DNA of 64,000 bases from Cerioporus squamosus (taxonomy: Eukaryota > Basidiomycota > Agaricomycetes > Polyporales > Polyporaceae). Under the pieces are notes generated by a model that saw nothing but the letters and a program-made list of their open reading frames with translations, did not search any database and was not told the DNA's origin. The DNA lies in contig JABYQS010000101.1 in NCBI GenBank assembly GCA_022592435.1, forward strand, positions 1 to 64,000. The letters are read 5' to 3'. The position numbers were made by a program, and so were the translations under genes. How positions within the stretch are numbered: the stretch's first letter is position 1; every line of letters starts with the position of its first letter. This document shows, piece by piece, positions 11,256 to 22,535 of this stretch.

Positions 11256-13050
11256 ATGTCGGAAGAAGGTATTGAATCGTCTGCGCCCGCAAGCTCCGTA
11301 GGCTTGGTGACACAGTCACCTCTTGCGTTCGCGCTCATCCTCGTGGGGCTCTATTGGATAGTCAAGGTTCTGCGGACGCCTGACGCTTCGCGTCCTCCTC
11401 GTGCTTCGTACTGGATACCATGGGTTGGCTCTGCATTGGAGATGAGCAAGGACCCTGATGGGTTCTTCAGCAATATGACGTGCGTTGCTCCGTCCTCCTG
11501 TTGAGAATGCTGACCCTTAATGTATACGCATCAGGAAGCTTCATGGACCCGTCTTTACTGTTAAGGTCATGGGACAAGAGATGGTCTACGTCACCTCCCC
11601 TCCCTCTGTACGTTGTGGACTGACATATACATCGAGTGGATGCTCATAGATGAGGTCTGCACCAGCTCATCAGCTCAATATGTCGTGACTCACAGGTGAG
11701 CTGTCCCGGACCTTTGATCCCAATCATCCAACTCAACTCCGCGGGTACAAGAACTACGACTTCGCCTCTACTCGTGCAGAAATGGGTCATAAAGTCTTCC
11801 AGCTACGCGAGCAGACATCCAGCGCACCGTATATGGTCGACACCTACGTGGAGAACTTGCACAACGCGCTACTTCCTAGTAACCTGCGCCCTATGGTCGA
11901 GACATACATCGCCAGCGCACACGACAGCCTTCTGAGCATGATCTCCAGTATGGACGGCGCGTCTGGTTCCCTCAAGACGTTCATTATCCCTCCGGCGTAC
12001 CGCGCAGCATGTCACGCAGGCTTTGGCCAGGACTTCCCTGCAGAGCGTTCCTACCCGCCCTTCAAGGTTTTCGACGACGAGATTCATCTCATCGAGGCGG
12101 GTTTGCCGAAGTTCCTGCTGTCGAAGCCGCTCAACGCACGCGAGCGCCTGCTTGATCTGTTAGAGGACTATGCGAAGAAACAGAACGACAAAGGAGAGGA
12201 CCTCAATCAGTTTTTCATGGCGGCCTTGGATGGCTACCGTCGAGGCGAGTGGGTCAGTATGTCTCGATGCTCTTGGCGGCCCCAGGATTAACAAGCTGCT
12301 GCAGACATCCCGTGACACCGCAACAGTCCTCGCCCGCCAGCTGTGGGCCCTTCAAGCGAACGCACTTTTCGCCACGTACTGGCTTCTCGCCATTCTTCTC
12401 CAACAGTCGGAAGGACTTGACCCGATCGTCGCAGAGCTTGACGAGGCTCGACGTCAATGGCAAGCCGCACATACATCCACACCCTTGGGACCAGCTTTCT
12501 TCGAAAAGGTCGCGACCGACTCGAATTCGCTCCCGCTTCTGTCCTCGGCGATTCAGGAAACATTGCGCTTCACGACTTCAACATTTTCCCGCCGCAGAGT
12601 CGTTAACCCCGTTCAGCTAGGAGGATACCAATTGCTTCCGGGAGACACGGTCGTATGTGTTACACGGCTGACGCACCTCGACGACGAGATCCACCCCCAC
12701 GCAAGTGAATTCGACATGCGTCGATACATGGAAACCCCGCGTGCGACCAAGGATGGGAAGCCTCTGGCTAACCACTCGATGCCCTTCGGTGATGGCACGT
12801 CGATGTGCGAGGGCAGGTACGTGTTCTTGATGTCCGGTCGAGTCGACGTACACAACTGAATATTGGCTTTCCTAGGCACTTCGCGATGACGGAACTGCGA
12901 GTGTTCCTCACTATTCTGTTGACTTATGCGACCATCGACATCGATGAGGGTTGCATGACTCGGCCTGACTTCACACTGGAGCGCATGGGGTTGGGTGTCA
13001 TGCATCCGAAGGGCGACATGGATGTTGTTCTGAGAAAACGGAGACTATAG
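11256..13050 (+). CDS. Cytochrome P450, CYP7-like group
   Basis: Membrane-anchored monooxygenase of 504 residues from six exons (11256-11479, 11535-11607, 11666-11695, 11752-12252, 12305-12816, 12876-13050). An N-terminal helix (about residues 18-40) is followed by a Pro-rich hinge. The K-helix ETLR is visible in AIQETLRF, and the heme loop FGDGTSMCEGR is split by the last intron; its Cys is the axial ligand. I-helix sequence ANALFATYWLLA and the overall layout resemble fungal P450s annotated as oxysterol or bile-acid 7-alpha-hydroxylase-like. The substrate is unknown. Exon 3 has only 30 bases (LISSICRDSQ); it was placed because it restores both the phase and the expected residues after TSPPS. 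Confidence 0.88.
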
Positions 13051-13349
13051 GACGCGCTTTATGTTTCGTCGGTCATATCGTACAACGCTATAATATCAGG
13101 GGCTCATGTGGTTTCGCTCCCTTTGACAATGGATGAATATCGGAGCCTCGGAGCCTCGAACGCGTTCGGTGCGCGACGCGTCGAGCCGAGTCCGAGTCGC
13201 GAGGCGCGCTCATCATAAAGGCCAGCGGCTACACGTCCTGCAAGTTGCCTCAGTCCACATTTTCATCACCGTCCTCTGGCCTCCCTCCCCTTGTGTGCGC
13301 GAACCTGCGCAAATGCAGCTTAACATCTACGCTGCAAATTGGATGCGCA

Positions 13350-14861
13350 ATGCGAGTCTGCGGCGCTGTTGTCGTTAGTACGCTCCGCCAGTTTCTGTAC
13401 GTTCGCGAGCTCAAATCGCATCGAGGTCTAAGGCTACGTGCCTTCTCCACCGCTCCTGAACGCGTGCCCACATCTTCCAGCCTGCCCAAACCCAGGATAG
13501 ACTATCGCAGACTCGCCGATCATATCGACTTCTACGGATCCAACGCCCGTAACCGGAAGGCTCCCCTACCCGACGATGCGCACCTCGAGACCGCGGCCAC
13601 ATACAACGAGTTCAGGGACGTGTCACAACGTATCAATGCCCTTCGCCATGACCAGTCACTACTTGGTGAGCGCATACGCGCCGTTTCAAAGATCCGGAGC
13701 AGAAGCAGGCCGCGCTGAAGGAGGCGAAAGCTCTCAAGGCTGAGATCTTTCGTTTAGAGGAGCTCTTGACGGCGACGGAGGAGAGACTTTTCAAGCTTGC
13801 CAGTGCGTTCCCAAACGACACACATCCCGACGTTCCGATAGGTGCAGAGTCAGCCGCGGTGACGCTGTCCACGCACGGTCCCCAACCCATCCCTGCAACC
13901 CCGCAACGCGACCATGTCGCAATATGTCGCGCGCTGGACATCTTGGACCTGGAGTCGGCCGCGACAATCACAGGCTCGTCCTGGTACTACCTCAAGAACG
14001 AGGGCGCGCTCCTGGAGCTCGCGCTGGTCAACTACGCTCTGAGCATTGCCATGAAGCACGGCTACACCCCCGTTACCACCCCGGACGTCGTGCGGACGGA
14101 CATCGCGCATCGGTGTGGATTTCAGCCACGCGACCCCGCGGACGGAGCAGCGTCCCAGATGTACCATATCGCGCATACAGCGGACCCCGCGGAGTTGCCG
14201 AACCACAACCACTCGAAGCTGGTCCTCGCAGGTACGGCCGAGATCCCGCTGGCAGGTATGTTTGCGAACAAAGTACTCTCTGCCAGCGAGCTGCCGCGCA
14301 AGGTCGTTGGACTCGGGCATGCGTTCCGTGCCGAGGCTGGTGCTCGTGGTGCGGACACGAGAGGGCTCTATCGCGTGCACCAGTTCACAAAGCTCGAGCT
14401 GTTCGTGGTTACCGACCAAGAGTCCAGCGGAGAGATGATGGAGGAGATGCGGAAGCTGCAGACGGAAATCTTCGAGGGTCTCGGGCTCACCTTCAGGTGC
14501 GCTCATCCTTTACTTCCACATTCCTCGAGCTGACATGGGATTCAGGGTGCTCGATATGCCGAGTGAGGAGCTTGGCGCGAGCGCGTACCGAAAGTACGAC
14601 GCAGAGGCATGGATGCCCGGGCGCGGGAGCTGGGGGGAAATCTCGTCCACATCCAACTGTACGGACTACCAAGCGCGTCGGCTGCACATCCGCTACCGCC
14701 GTCCGACATCGAAGCCCACGGAGACTGCATCCTCTGCGGAGCAGGCACATACAGGCGTCCCATTTGCCCACACCCTGAATGGGACTGCGGCAGCTGTGCC
14801 ACGGCTAATCGTCGCACTGGTCGAGAACGGTGCAGTGCTTGACGATCTGGGGCAGCTGTAG
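13350..14861 (+). CDS. Seryl-tRNA synthetase, mitochondrial (frame broken once)
   Basis: Class II synthetase that charges tRNA-Ser with serine in the mitochondrion, about 487 residues. An Arg-rich N-terminus ([15 protein letters not shown], then RAFSTAP) looks like a targeting peptide. An N-terminal coiled-coil arm follows, then motif 2 (GHAFRAEAG with [10 protein letters not shown]) and motif 3 ([18 protein letters not shown]). One clear intron lies at 14497-14545. Near 13688-13692 the frame shifts by one base: reading continues as DPEQKQAAL only if one base, probably a G, is missing after TCAAA. The alternative is a 26-base intron 13666-13691 with a perfect GTGAGC donor, which is shorter than spliceosomal introns normally are. 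Everything outside this point is intact. Confidence 0.85.
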
Positions 14862-15354
14862 GCCTGCAGCTGCCCAGTGCGTTGAAGCCGTTCTGGGTCG
14901 GGGGCAACCCGCGGGGGTTGATCAGATGGGTATGATGCACGCTTGTCGTTGTGCTGCGCTACCATACAGACTACTGTAAACCAATCCATGGCCACGGCCC
15001 GCGCTGGACATCTGGACCGAGCCTCAGTTCTGTCAGATTGTGTGTGTATATCGGCGCGGAGGCGCTGCGGCGGAGTTGGACTCGGTGTTATCGTGCCAGT
15101 GGTGAACTTGACCGAGTGGCATGGCTCTGCACGAAGGTGACACAAGGGAATTGGATGTATGGCAGAGGTGTGGCGACGACTGTCATATAGACCGGCTCAT
15201 GGGGCCATCGAGGCTATTGAACGGATCTCGTGGACGGGAGCCGCTTTCAGGGCCAAAGTGAGCGCTTTGCTATAGGCCAATGCGAGACGTCATATGTATG
15301 AGTGCTTGAAGCCGCCCCAAGCCACAGCTTGTCCTCCTCCCCCATCTGCCCACC
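14862..15354. other. Intergenic region
   Basis: 493 bases between two + strand genes. No gene, repeat or RNA is seen; the last part is C/T-rich and precedes the start of the VHS gene. Confidence 0.5.
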
Positions 15355-17364
15355 ATGTCCGCCATGTCCCTTGCCAAGCAGGCCTACTCTGCATTCAACC
15401 GCGAGAAGCCGCATGTATGTCCGATCACCCTTGCTGCAGCAGTCTCCCAACCTTTATCCTGCAGTCGTCTATCACGGAGTGGGTAGAGATCCTCACCTCG
15501 AGCACTTATGAGAGCGAAGCATATGATGGGTGAGTGTTTGCGTCTTCCATTCTACTCAGGCTCTTCTGAACACATATCCAAGGATTCCAGAGTTGGTGGA
15601 ATCAATCAACATTCAGGCCACAGGGTGAGTGCTCATCTTGTGTCCGGAGGCCTATCTAACCACGAGATCAGGCCTGCGGAAGCCTCGCGCGCGATCCGGA
15701 AGAAGATAAAGCATGGAAACCCGCACCAGCAATACCGTGCTCTCCATGTATGTCACGATCGCACCACTCCGGTCTTCCATTCCAACTCATATACTGTAGC
15801 TCTTGAAAGCCGTCGTGGAGAACGGCGGCCACAAGTTCCAAAGTGAGTCCATTTGGCTATTTCTAGAGGTTACGGCAGCTGAGATACACCGCCGACAGCT
15901 TCCTTTGCGGACAGTCAGCTTACGGATGCCTTGAAGCACCTCGCCACGGACCCGGGCACAGACCAGAAGGTCAAGAAGAAGCTTGCATCTGTCCTCGCAG
16001 GGTGGCATCGTCAGTTCAAGGATGACCCTTCCATGGCCCTTGTGGCCAAGCTTTACGACCAGTGCAAGATCGCTCGATCTGATCGCGCGAACGCGGATAA
16101 ACGGGCCATCGAGAACGTTAATGCGGGGTTAGGTCTGGATGTCGACTACATGATGGTGAGGAGGAAGGAAGAGGAATTGGCGAGGAAGAAGAAAGAGGAG
16201 GAGAAGCGGAAGGCGAAGGAGGAGAAGGAGAGGCGGAAGAGGGAGGAGGAGGAGGAGCGGCGCCGCAAGGCTTCCCAACCGAAGACGAAGAGAAAGCCCT
16301 TCAACTTCGAGCAGGTGCGTCTTGGAACCGTCAGTCAGGGTCTTCCATTGCTCATAGTCGCACAGGAGAAGCCTCAGATCCTCACCGCCATCGCCAGTGC
16401 ATCCCAGGCCGCGAGCAATCTCGTCAACGCTATCACGGTAAGTACTTCATAGTGTCAGTCACCGTTACGCCTAGCTGATCCACCCATAGCTAGTCAATAC
16501 GAAGCAAGAGAGCCTGGAAACCAATGAGCGTGTGCAGGAGTGTCTGGCTAAGGCGAAGCAGGCACGCAAGCAGATCGTCCGCTACATCCAGGTGCGCCTT
16601 CGTATCACGAGTATCGCTCCGGCACGTCTTGACCTTGATACATAGCTTGTTGAGAATGAGGAGATGATCGGTGTCCTTATTGAGACTAACGACCGCATCA
16701 TCGGTGCCCTGGAACACTACGACCTGGCATGTCATTCTCATAGCTTCATATGTAGCCTGACTGACCTTGCGTCACAGCTCCTTAAGCCAGACACTACGGA
16801 AGACCAGGTGAAGGAGATCCAGGAGAGTCTTGCTGCAGCCAAGCTCTCCACGACTGAGCTCGGCAAGCTTCAGGATAGGCAGAGAGCGGCCATCGAAAGG
16901 TCGATAGGACGCTCCGGTTCGGCGAGTTACGACTACACAAGCCCAGGGTCTGGTGAGACGAGCCCGACGAGCCCTACGTACGTCCATCCCGATCTGCAAG
17001 ACCTTCAGTTTGGCGCATTGGGCTCCGATCAGAAGTACGCCTTCTCCACGTCTCTTTTGATGAAGACGGACTGACTGCCCTGATACTTAGAGGCCTGCCG
17101 CCCCCGATGCGGCCAACCGGCGTGCGGCGTTCTTCGTCGGAAGAGGACGATACTTGGCGCCGTGGTTCACTCTCAGACTTCAGCGACTACCAGTCGTCGG
17201 ACGAAGAGACCCACAACCGTGCAGGTCCCTCCGACGCCGCCCAGTCGCGGCGACGGGCCTACGTTGATGTCTCGGATAACGAGTCTTCGCAAGACGTGCG
17301 CCGCGATCCCAAGCAAGGCCTGATTCAAGATGAGGACCCTTTCGCTGATCCCTTCGCTGACTAG
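15355..17364 (+). CDS. VHS and GAT domain endocytic adaptor (LSB5-like)
   Basis: Predicted adaptor in actin-linked endocytosis or ubiquitin-dependent sorting, 495 residues from eleven exons (15355-15414, 15465-15529, 15583-15624, 15672-15747, 15800-15842, 15899-16314, 16366-16437, 16490-16591, 16646-16726, 16778-17034, 17091-17364). Residues 20-140 form a VHS superhelix (ITEWVEILTS to VAKLYDQC), then a highly charged Lys/Glu/Arg coiled coil, a GAT three-helix bundle (about 245-345) and a Ser-rich tail. The end carries DPF twice (DPFADPFAD), a motif known to bind AP-2 ear domains. Intron 16727-16777 starts with GC, not GT, and is 51 bases, so its retention would keep the frame. Confidence 0.86.
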
Positions 17365-17681
17365 ATGGGGTGTTCTCTGCCGGAATGTAGGATGAAGAAG
17401 TCAACGAAGCCAGAGACGGGTGCGGTTTCTGCCATGTATCATTGATCGCTGATATCCTTGTTTTGCTACTGTATGTTGCTGACCGACGTGCGGTCCATGC
17501 GATGTATCCTGATATATCCTCTTATCTACCCCGTATGCGCTGTTGTATACTACCTGCAATGCAGAGCCCTCGCGGTGCGAGTCTATCTGGAGTCTATCTG
17601 ACGGACAACGCTGCCAGCACACGAGCAGTAGATAGTGACGAACGAGGAACATCCAATGAACGCTGAAGTAGCGGATCAGCA
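17365..17681. other. Convergent intergenic region
   Basis: This lies between the stop codons of the VHS gene and UTP11. It holds the two 3' ends; nothing else is visible. Confidence 0.5.
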
Positions 17682-19027
17682 CTATCGCTTCCGCTCGACC
17701 CTCCATTTGTACACCCTGGGCTTCCAAGTCTTCTCATCCACCTTCTTGGGCCTCGCTGTGTCCTCGGTCTCCTCGTCATCCATACCGTCCTCTACCTTCT
17801 CGAGCCCGCTGAGCTTCCGCGAAGCACCCTTGCCCATCAGCAACCGTTGCATCTGCAGCTCGCGCTCTGCATATCGAAGCTGCCTATCACGGACGAGACG
17901 AGCAGACAACTCCTTCAGCAGCCGCATGCGATGTTCCTGTGAGAGCAAAGAGCCCAACGAGGTTCATTCGTCAGAGACCTGCGGAGGTATGCGCATGACG
18001 CAGTTTACAAGGACGGACCTTCGCCGACTCGCCGGGTCCGCTCGCAGTATCCTCGCCCGCATCGTCCTCGACGTGCTCTTCTTCTGCAGCGGACCGGCGA
18101 GACTTCCGTCTCTTGTGCTTCGGCTCTTCTGGAGCTCTCCAGCCCAAGTCGCCGCTGACGTCGTGGGTGACGTCCATAGGCGTGTCGTGGTCCGGGTCGC
18201 GGTCAGATGTCGAAGCCGTATGGCTCGCCGCACCAACATGTTGGCGTACTGTGCGCGAACCCGAAACAGTATAAGTCAGCAACCAGGGGTTCTCATGTTC
18301 GCGTGCAGTGGAAGGACCGGGCATCGCGCGAGGCGAAGCGTGGACAAGCGTGAACGTACCCTCTTCCGAGTCCTCGGCGAATATGATGTGCTTGCCCTTC
18401 TTGCTATGTGCCTTGCGCCGAGCTCTCTTGCCTGCAGGCGCAGGTGGAAGCACGCCCGCTTCGCGAAGGACCTCGAGCTCGTGGTCGTCTAGCTCGTCGG
18501 CCTCCGAGTCGTCCGCGGAAGGTCCAGACAGGAGGTTCGCGAGCTGGGTCAGTTGGCTCTTCAGCTTGTCAATTTTCTGAGTGGGGGAGTAGAGAGGCAC
18601 TTCGTTAGACTCAGGCGACGCATCGAGAGGCACATGCAGGACGTACCTTCAACCCCGCGGCTCTCATCGTCCGGAGATAGTTCTCATCCTGAGTTTTAAG
18701 GACTTTGACAATATCGACGGGCAGAGCTTCGTTCCTCTGTCTTGCACATGTACACCTCTCTGCGAATAGGATGAATATAGGCTCCTAGACACGACTCACA
18801 AACCGTACCTCCGTTCTCTCCCTCGTCATCGAGAAGTAGAACTCATCCTTGTTCCTGGTGGCTGCCTTCTCTCGTAGGCGATTGATCCTCTCCTGCTTGG
18901 AGTGGTAGTCGCGCGCACGGAGCACATAGTCCTTGTGTTTTTCGAGGATACCCAAGCGACTCCGGTGCGAGAGCTGAGAACGCTCCTTATGGCTTCGCCT
19001 GTGCAGCGAGTTTCGTAACGAGGACAT
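17682..19027 (-). CDS. UTP11: U3 snoRNP (SSU processome) protein UTP11
   Basis: Component of the small-subunit processome needed for 18S rRNA maturation in the nucleolus. Exons are 19027-18809, 18759-18647, 18576-18360, 18248-18019 and 17936-17682, about 344 residues. The N-terminus is diagnostic ([35 protein letters not shown]), and so is the end (YKPRVYKW-like [11 protein letters not shown]). A Lys/Asp/Glu-rich middle region is longer than in yeast. In exon 2 the conserved peptide GVHVQDRG and the next conserved stretch [12 protein letters not shown] are in different frames, which suggests one missing base near 18734. Using an acceptor two bases further on keeps one frame but replaces the conserved peptide by RCTCARQR. 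Intron 18249-18359 is 111 bases and in frame. Confidence 0.85.
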
Positions 19028-19352
19028 GTTAGCCTTCTAGGGTGCCGCGGTCCGAATCGTCGACAGAATAATGCGGAAGCAATACCAGAGCGAGAGCAGA
19101 GTACGAGTCGGAGAGGTGGTTCAAGACGAAGGTCGAAAATGGTCAATGGGCGCCAGAGCACATTTCGTGATCGACGGCCCGATCCTCCGTTCCTTCGTGC
19201 GGTGCATTTGCAAGCGTGAGCAGAGGATTGCGACTCGGAGAGACTAAGTACATGACCGTTCGATTGTCCGCGACCTAACTACTGATCGTACACATTACAA
19301 GATAAGAAGATGGATGGTATGGGAGGCAGTATCCAGTGTCAGCGGCACCCTA
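19028..19352. other. Intergenic region
   Basis: This holds the UTP11 upstream region and the 3' end of the zinc-domain gene. No other feature is seen. Confidence 0.5.
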
Positions 19353-20581
19353 TCATGTCCCATTCCCATGACCGTCCAGCGGTGGTCCTCCATCCAACCA
19401 GGTGCATCCATCCATCGGCGGGGCCGTCGGCGCCCCCATCGTGCCTCCGATCGGGCTCTCGAGGTACAGCCGGATAAGCACGCTCTCCAGAGCCGCGACA
19501 GACGGCGCTGGGAACTCGAAGGACCGCGCGTGGTCGCGGATGCTCTGGAAGAGGACGCCCATGCGGTCCCAGCGTTCCTGCGACATGTCGACGTTCGTCG
19601 GGGGCATCTGCGGAAGCGGGGCGAGCATGGATATCGCGGACTGGAAGCTCTGCGGCTCTCCCATCTGCGGGGGAGGCACGGACTGGGCCATCGGTGGACC
19701 AGCGGGGCCGGAGGAAGGCCCCGCGACGGCGTTCTGACCATCGTCCATGTATGAAGTCGATTGCGGGCTCGTCGACGGTTCGGACTCGTGGCGATCCTTC
19801 CTCGGTCGCCCGCGCGGACGTTCTGCAGCAGCGCGGGCTTCCATTTCAGCCTGGGCCTTCCTGCCGCGTTTCGTGAAAGGGAGATTGGCAGGTCCGATCT
19901 CGTGAGAGTGCTCAGCGACGTCTGCATGCCCCCGTCAATACTGAACGGAAGACCATTTGTGGTTAGAGTGACTCACAGCACGCGCGAACTTCGTCGGTGT
20001 CAAAGTACGTCTTGTAGCTAATGGATGCAGGACAGCCCATCCCCTCAAGCTACCTAGACATCATGAGTGCCAGCCCGGACGGCGTACGAACCCCAGCCCC
20101 CTCAGCAACAGTCGTAAAACGATGGACGAACCTTTCTGCTTGGCACCTTCCTGACCCTGTCCGGATACTTCTTCACATACTTCTTCCTCCCTCCACGCGA
20201 ATGGCGGCCACAAACGAGCTTAGTGTGCTCCTTGAACCGCGGCGGAACGGCCTTGGACGCGTGCGTGTCGCCCTTCACGAACTCGACCATCCTCTCCTCC
20301 TCTTCGCGCTGACGCCACGCCTCGAACGCGTCCATCGACTCGAACACGAGCGTATAGCGGTCGTCCGCGTCTCCAGATCCGTACAGGCCCTTGCGTGGAT
20401 TCTCCGTGTAGTGCGAGGACGAGGGCGACTGCATACGCGTGCTGGAGTCGCTCGACATCTGTCCGTACGGCGAGAGCGAAGACGACGGTCCCGCCGTCAG
20501 TGCCGACTGTGGCGGCGTGTCGAGCTCCCCATACCCGTGCTGCGCCACCGGTGGGGGTAGCCTGAAGTTCTGAAAGCTCAT
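19353..20581 (-). CDS. Nuclear protein with FAR1/WRKY-GCM1-like zinc-binding domain
   Basis: Predicted DNA-binding protein of 361 residues from three exons (20581-20132, 20043-19977, 19921-19353). After a Ser/Pro-rich start, residues 80-195 contain MDAFEAWRQREEEE, then VCGRHSRGGRKKYVKKYP, GCPASISY and finally EHSHEIG. This is a Cys-Cys-His-His arrangement like the zinc folds of FAR1, WRKY and GCM families, which are shared by Mutator-type transposases and domesticated regulators. After it, KRGRKAQ and ERPRGRPRKD are basic, the second resembling an AT-hook, and the rest is Pro/Gly-rich. No transposase catalytic domain follows, so a host regulator derived from such a source is possible. The acceptor at 20044 follows CTTGAG and is the least certain junction. 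Confidence 0.72.
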
Positions 20582-20916
20582 AGTCGAGGATGGGGATATG
20601 GACAGAGCAGAGGCGAGCGTTGCAGTTGAGCGCGATGGGGTCTGCAATGTCCTGCGCATCTGCGCTATTCGCACCGGTCCTTCCGGGCGCCCGGGTGCAT
20701 GGCAGGCGCGTGGCCCTTCGCGCTCGGCTGCCCCCGTCCAATAACGCACACATCGCGGTCCGAAGTCTGAATTGAGCCAGAAGACAGCGAGTCCAGATGC
20801 GATTCGGTATGGCGTAGGGTCTGCTAGCTACAGATGTCCAGATGTGATAAGTACACAATGATTATGCAAAAGGTCCGTAGTAGATGTGTGAATGTCTCTA
20901 GATGATGGTGCCTCCA
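20582..20916. other. Intergenic region
   Basis: 335 bases between two - strand genes: the upstream region of the zinc-domain gene and the 3' end of the PLC-like gene. Nothing else is seen. Confidence 0.5.
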
Positions 20917-22535
20917 CTAGAAGAGGCTCAACGCGCCAAGAATCAAGCCGCCCACGACGGCGAGCGATGCAGCGAAGTGCGCGGGGACTACTCGGTATTC
21001 CACGGCACCGTTCGGGGAAGAGGTAACGCTGACGCTCGACGAGCTGCTCGAAGACGACGAGGTGCCGCCAGGGGCTGCGACCGGAGTAGTAGGACTGTAG
21101 GTCACTCCGTTGGCATCGGCGGCAACCTGGAAGACCGAGCCGTTCCCGTACTCATAGAACTGTCGCATGCATCAGCCAGGAGAATCACGGGGCGACGGCG
21201 TTCCTGCTCACATCGACTAGCATGAAATTGGGGTTCCGGCCGTACTGGGCAGCGCACGTCTGCACCTGGACTCCAAGAGAACCCTCACCGCTGACGGCGT
21301 TCGTCTGGTTCGCGCGGCTCGAGTCCGGCGCGGGGACGCCAGCGACTAGCTTATCCAAGAAGTGATTGATGAGGTACATCTGCGTGCTCGTGTCTCCGTT
21401 GGTCCGGTTGACGTTGCAATCGAAGGTCGTGTCGGTGACATCGTATGCCGTCTCCCATACGTTGGTGAACTCTAAGAAAGATCGCAGAATCTCGGTCAGT
21501 TACGTTAGCGGAGCGATGGCTGTGAGTGCGCACCACGTACCGTCGATGAGGTAGGGCACAGAATTGAAGTCTGCAGTCGTCGACAGGAAGGCTACCAGAC
21601 GCTTGCCAGAGTCGATGAGCGTTCCGAGAGTCGGCCAGTCGCTGGCAGCTAACGTAGCCGAGCTGGGCGCATACGCTAGCGTGTCCAGCCCTGCGGACTT
21701 GAAGACAGTGTCATACTCCGAGGGAGCAAGGTTGTCGGAATTGACGATCAAAAGGGAAACCACTAGTGGGCGACATTGTCAGCTATGCTGCATCGCCGAA
21801 GCACCCATGAAGACACCGGGAGAGATGACCCTGTTTCACACTCACCGTCGTTCGGGTTGCTGTCCATCCATGCCTTCACTGCAATGCACAGTCAACCATC
21901 GGCACAGCAGAAGAATCGGAGAAAGGGGACCTTTTTTCAGGTAGTCCTCGAGCGAACCGCCGTCTTGCAGACCCTTTCGCACAAAGAGGCAATGTCAGCG
22001 CCAAGTGCACAAGCGTCCTTCTACCCGACCGAGACGCACGCAGCTAGTATGGCAGAGTTCTATGACGCCGTTCTTGTTATGTGCTTGTGATTGGAGCATC
22101 CGCACGCCGTCATTGAGCTGCTGGGTGACTGCAGGCTACCTGTCAGCCTAACGGGAGCGCAGAGCGGGGAAGGTCTTCGTGAGTACGCACTGTCATAGTC
22201 CTGATTCACGAAGACTGCGGGGTGCCCAAAGATAGCTGCTCAGCACATGACGCGAGTCATTCCGCTGCAAGAAAACGTACGACTGCTCTTCCCGACGGCG
22301 TACGAGTCGTGTGCACCGACAAAGGTAACGTTTCCGAAGCTTCGGTCGCAGAGCTGGTCCGGGGTGTGAGACGAGCTGTCTCGGAGTGACAGTATTGAGG
22401 TACGCGAGAACTTACTTCGGCATGACCGTTGCATGTGGTTGCCCTTCGCGTAGCAGCAGAACCATGGACCCCGGAGACGAAGGGAAGGAGGAAGGAGAGA
22501 ACGACCGGCGTTGCAAGGTGTGGCGAGAGCTTCAT
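20917..22535 (-). CDS. Secreted GPI-anchored PLC-like phosphodiesterase
   Basis: Cell-surface TIM-barrel protein of the PI-PLC X-domain-like superfamily, 375 residues from nine exons (22535-22416, 22353-22281, 22235-22191, 22128-22040, 21973-21931, 21878-21846, 21762-21541, 21471-21212, 21159-20917). A signal peptide (PVVLSFLLPFVSGVHG) leads into TTCNGHAELCD and the catalytic-His strand NVTFVGAHDSY. Later features are GVRMLQSQAH, ELCHTSC, WMDSNPNDVVSLLIVN and NFMLVDFYEYG. A Ser run near residue 335 and the hydrophobic C-terminus (HFAASLAVVGGLILGALSLF) indicate a GPI-anchor signal. Such fungal proteins often lack the second catalytic His region of true PI-PLC, so the reaction is uncertain. The reading is undamaged. 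Confidence 0.87.

Noticed and set aside
13850..14506. Long - strand frame opposite seryl-tRNA synthetase
   Set aside because: Complementary shadow of class II synthetase motifs on the + strand.
11256..15354. P450 and neighbours as a secondary-metabolite cluster
   Set aside because: The adjoining genes are RFC2 and seryl-tRNA synthetase; no synthase, transporter or pathway regulator lies nearby.
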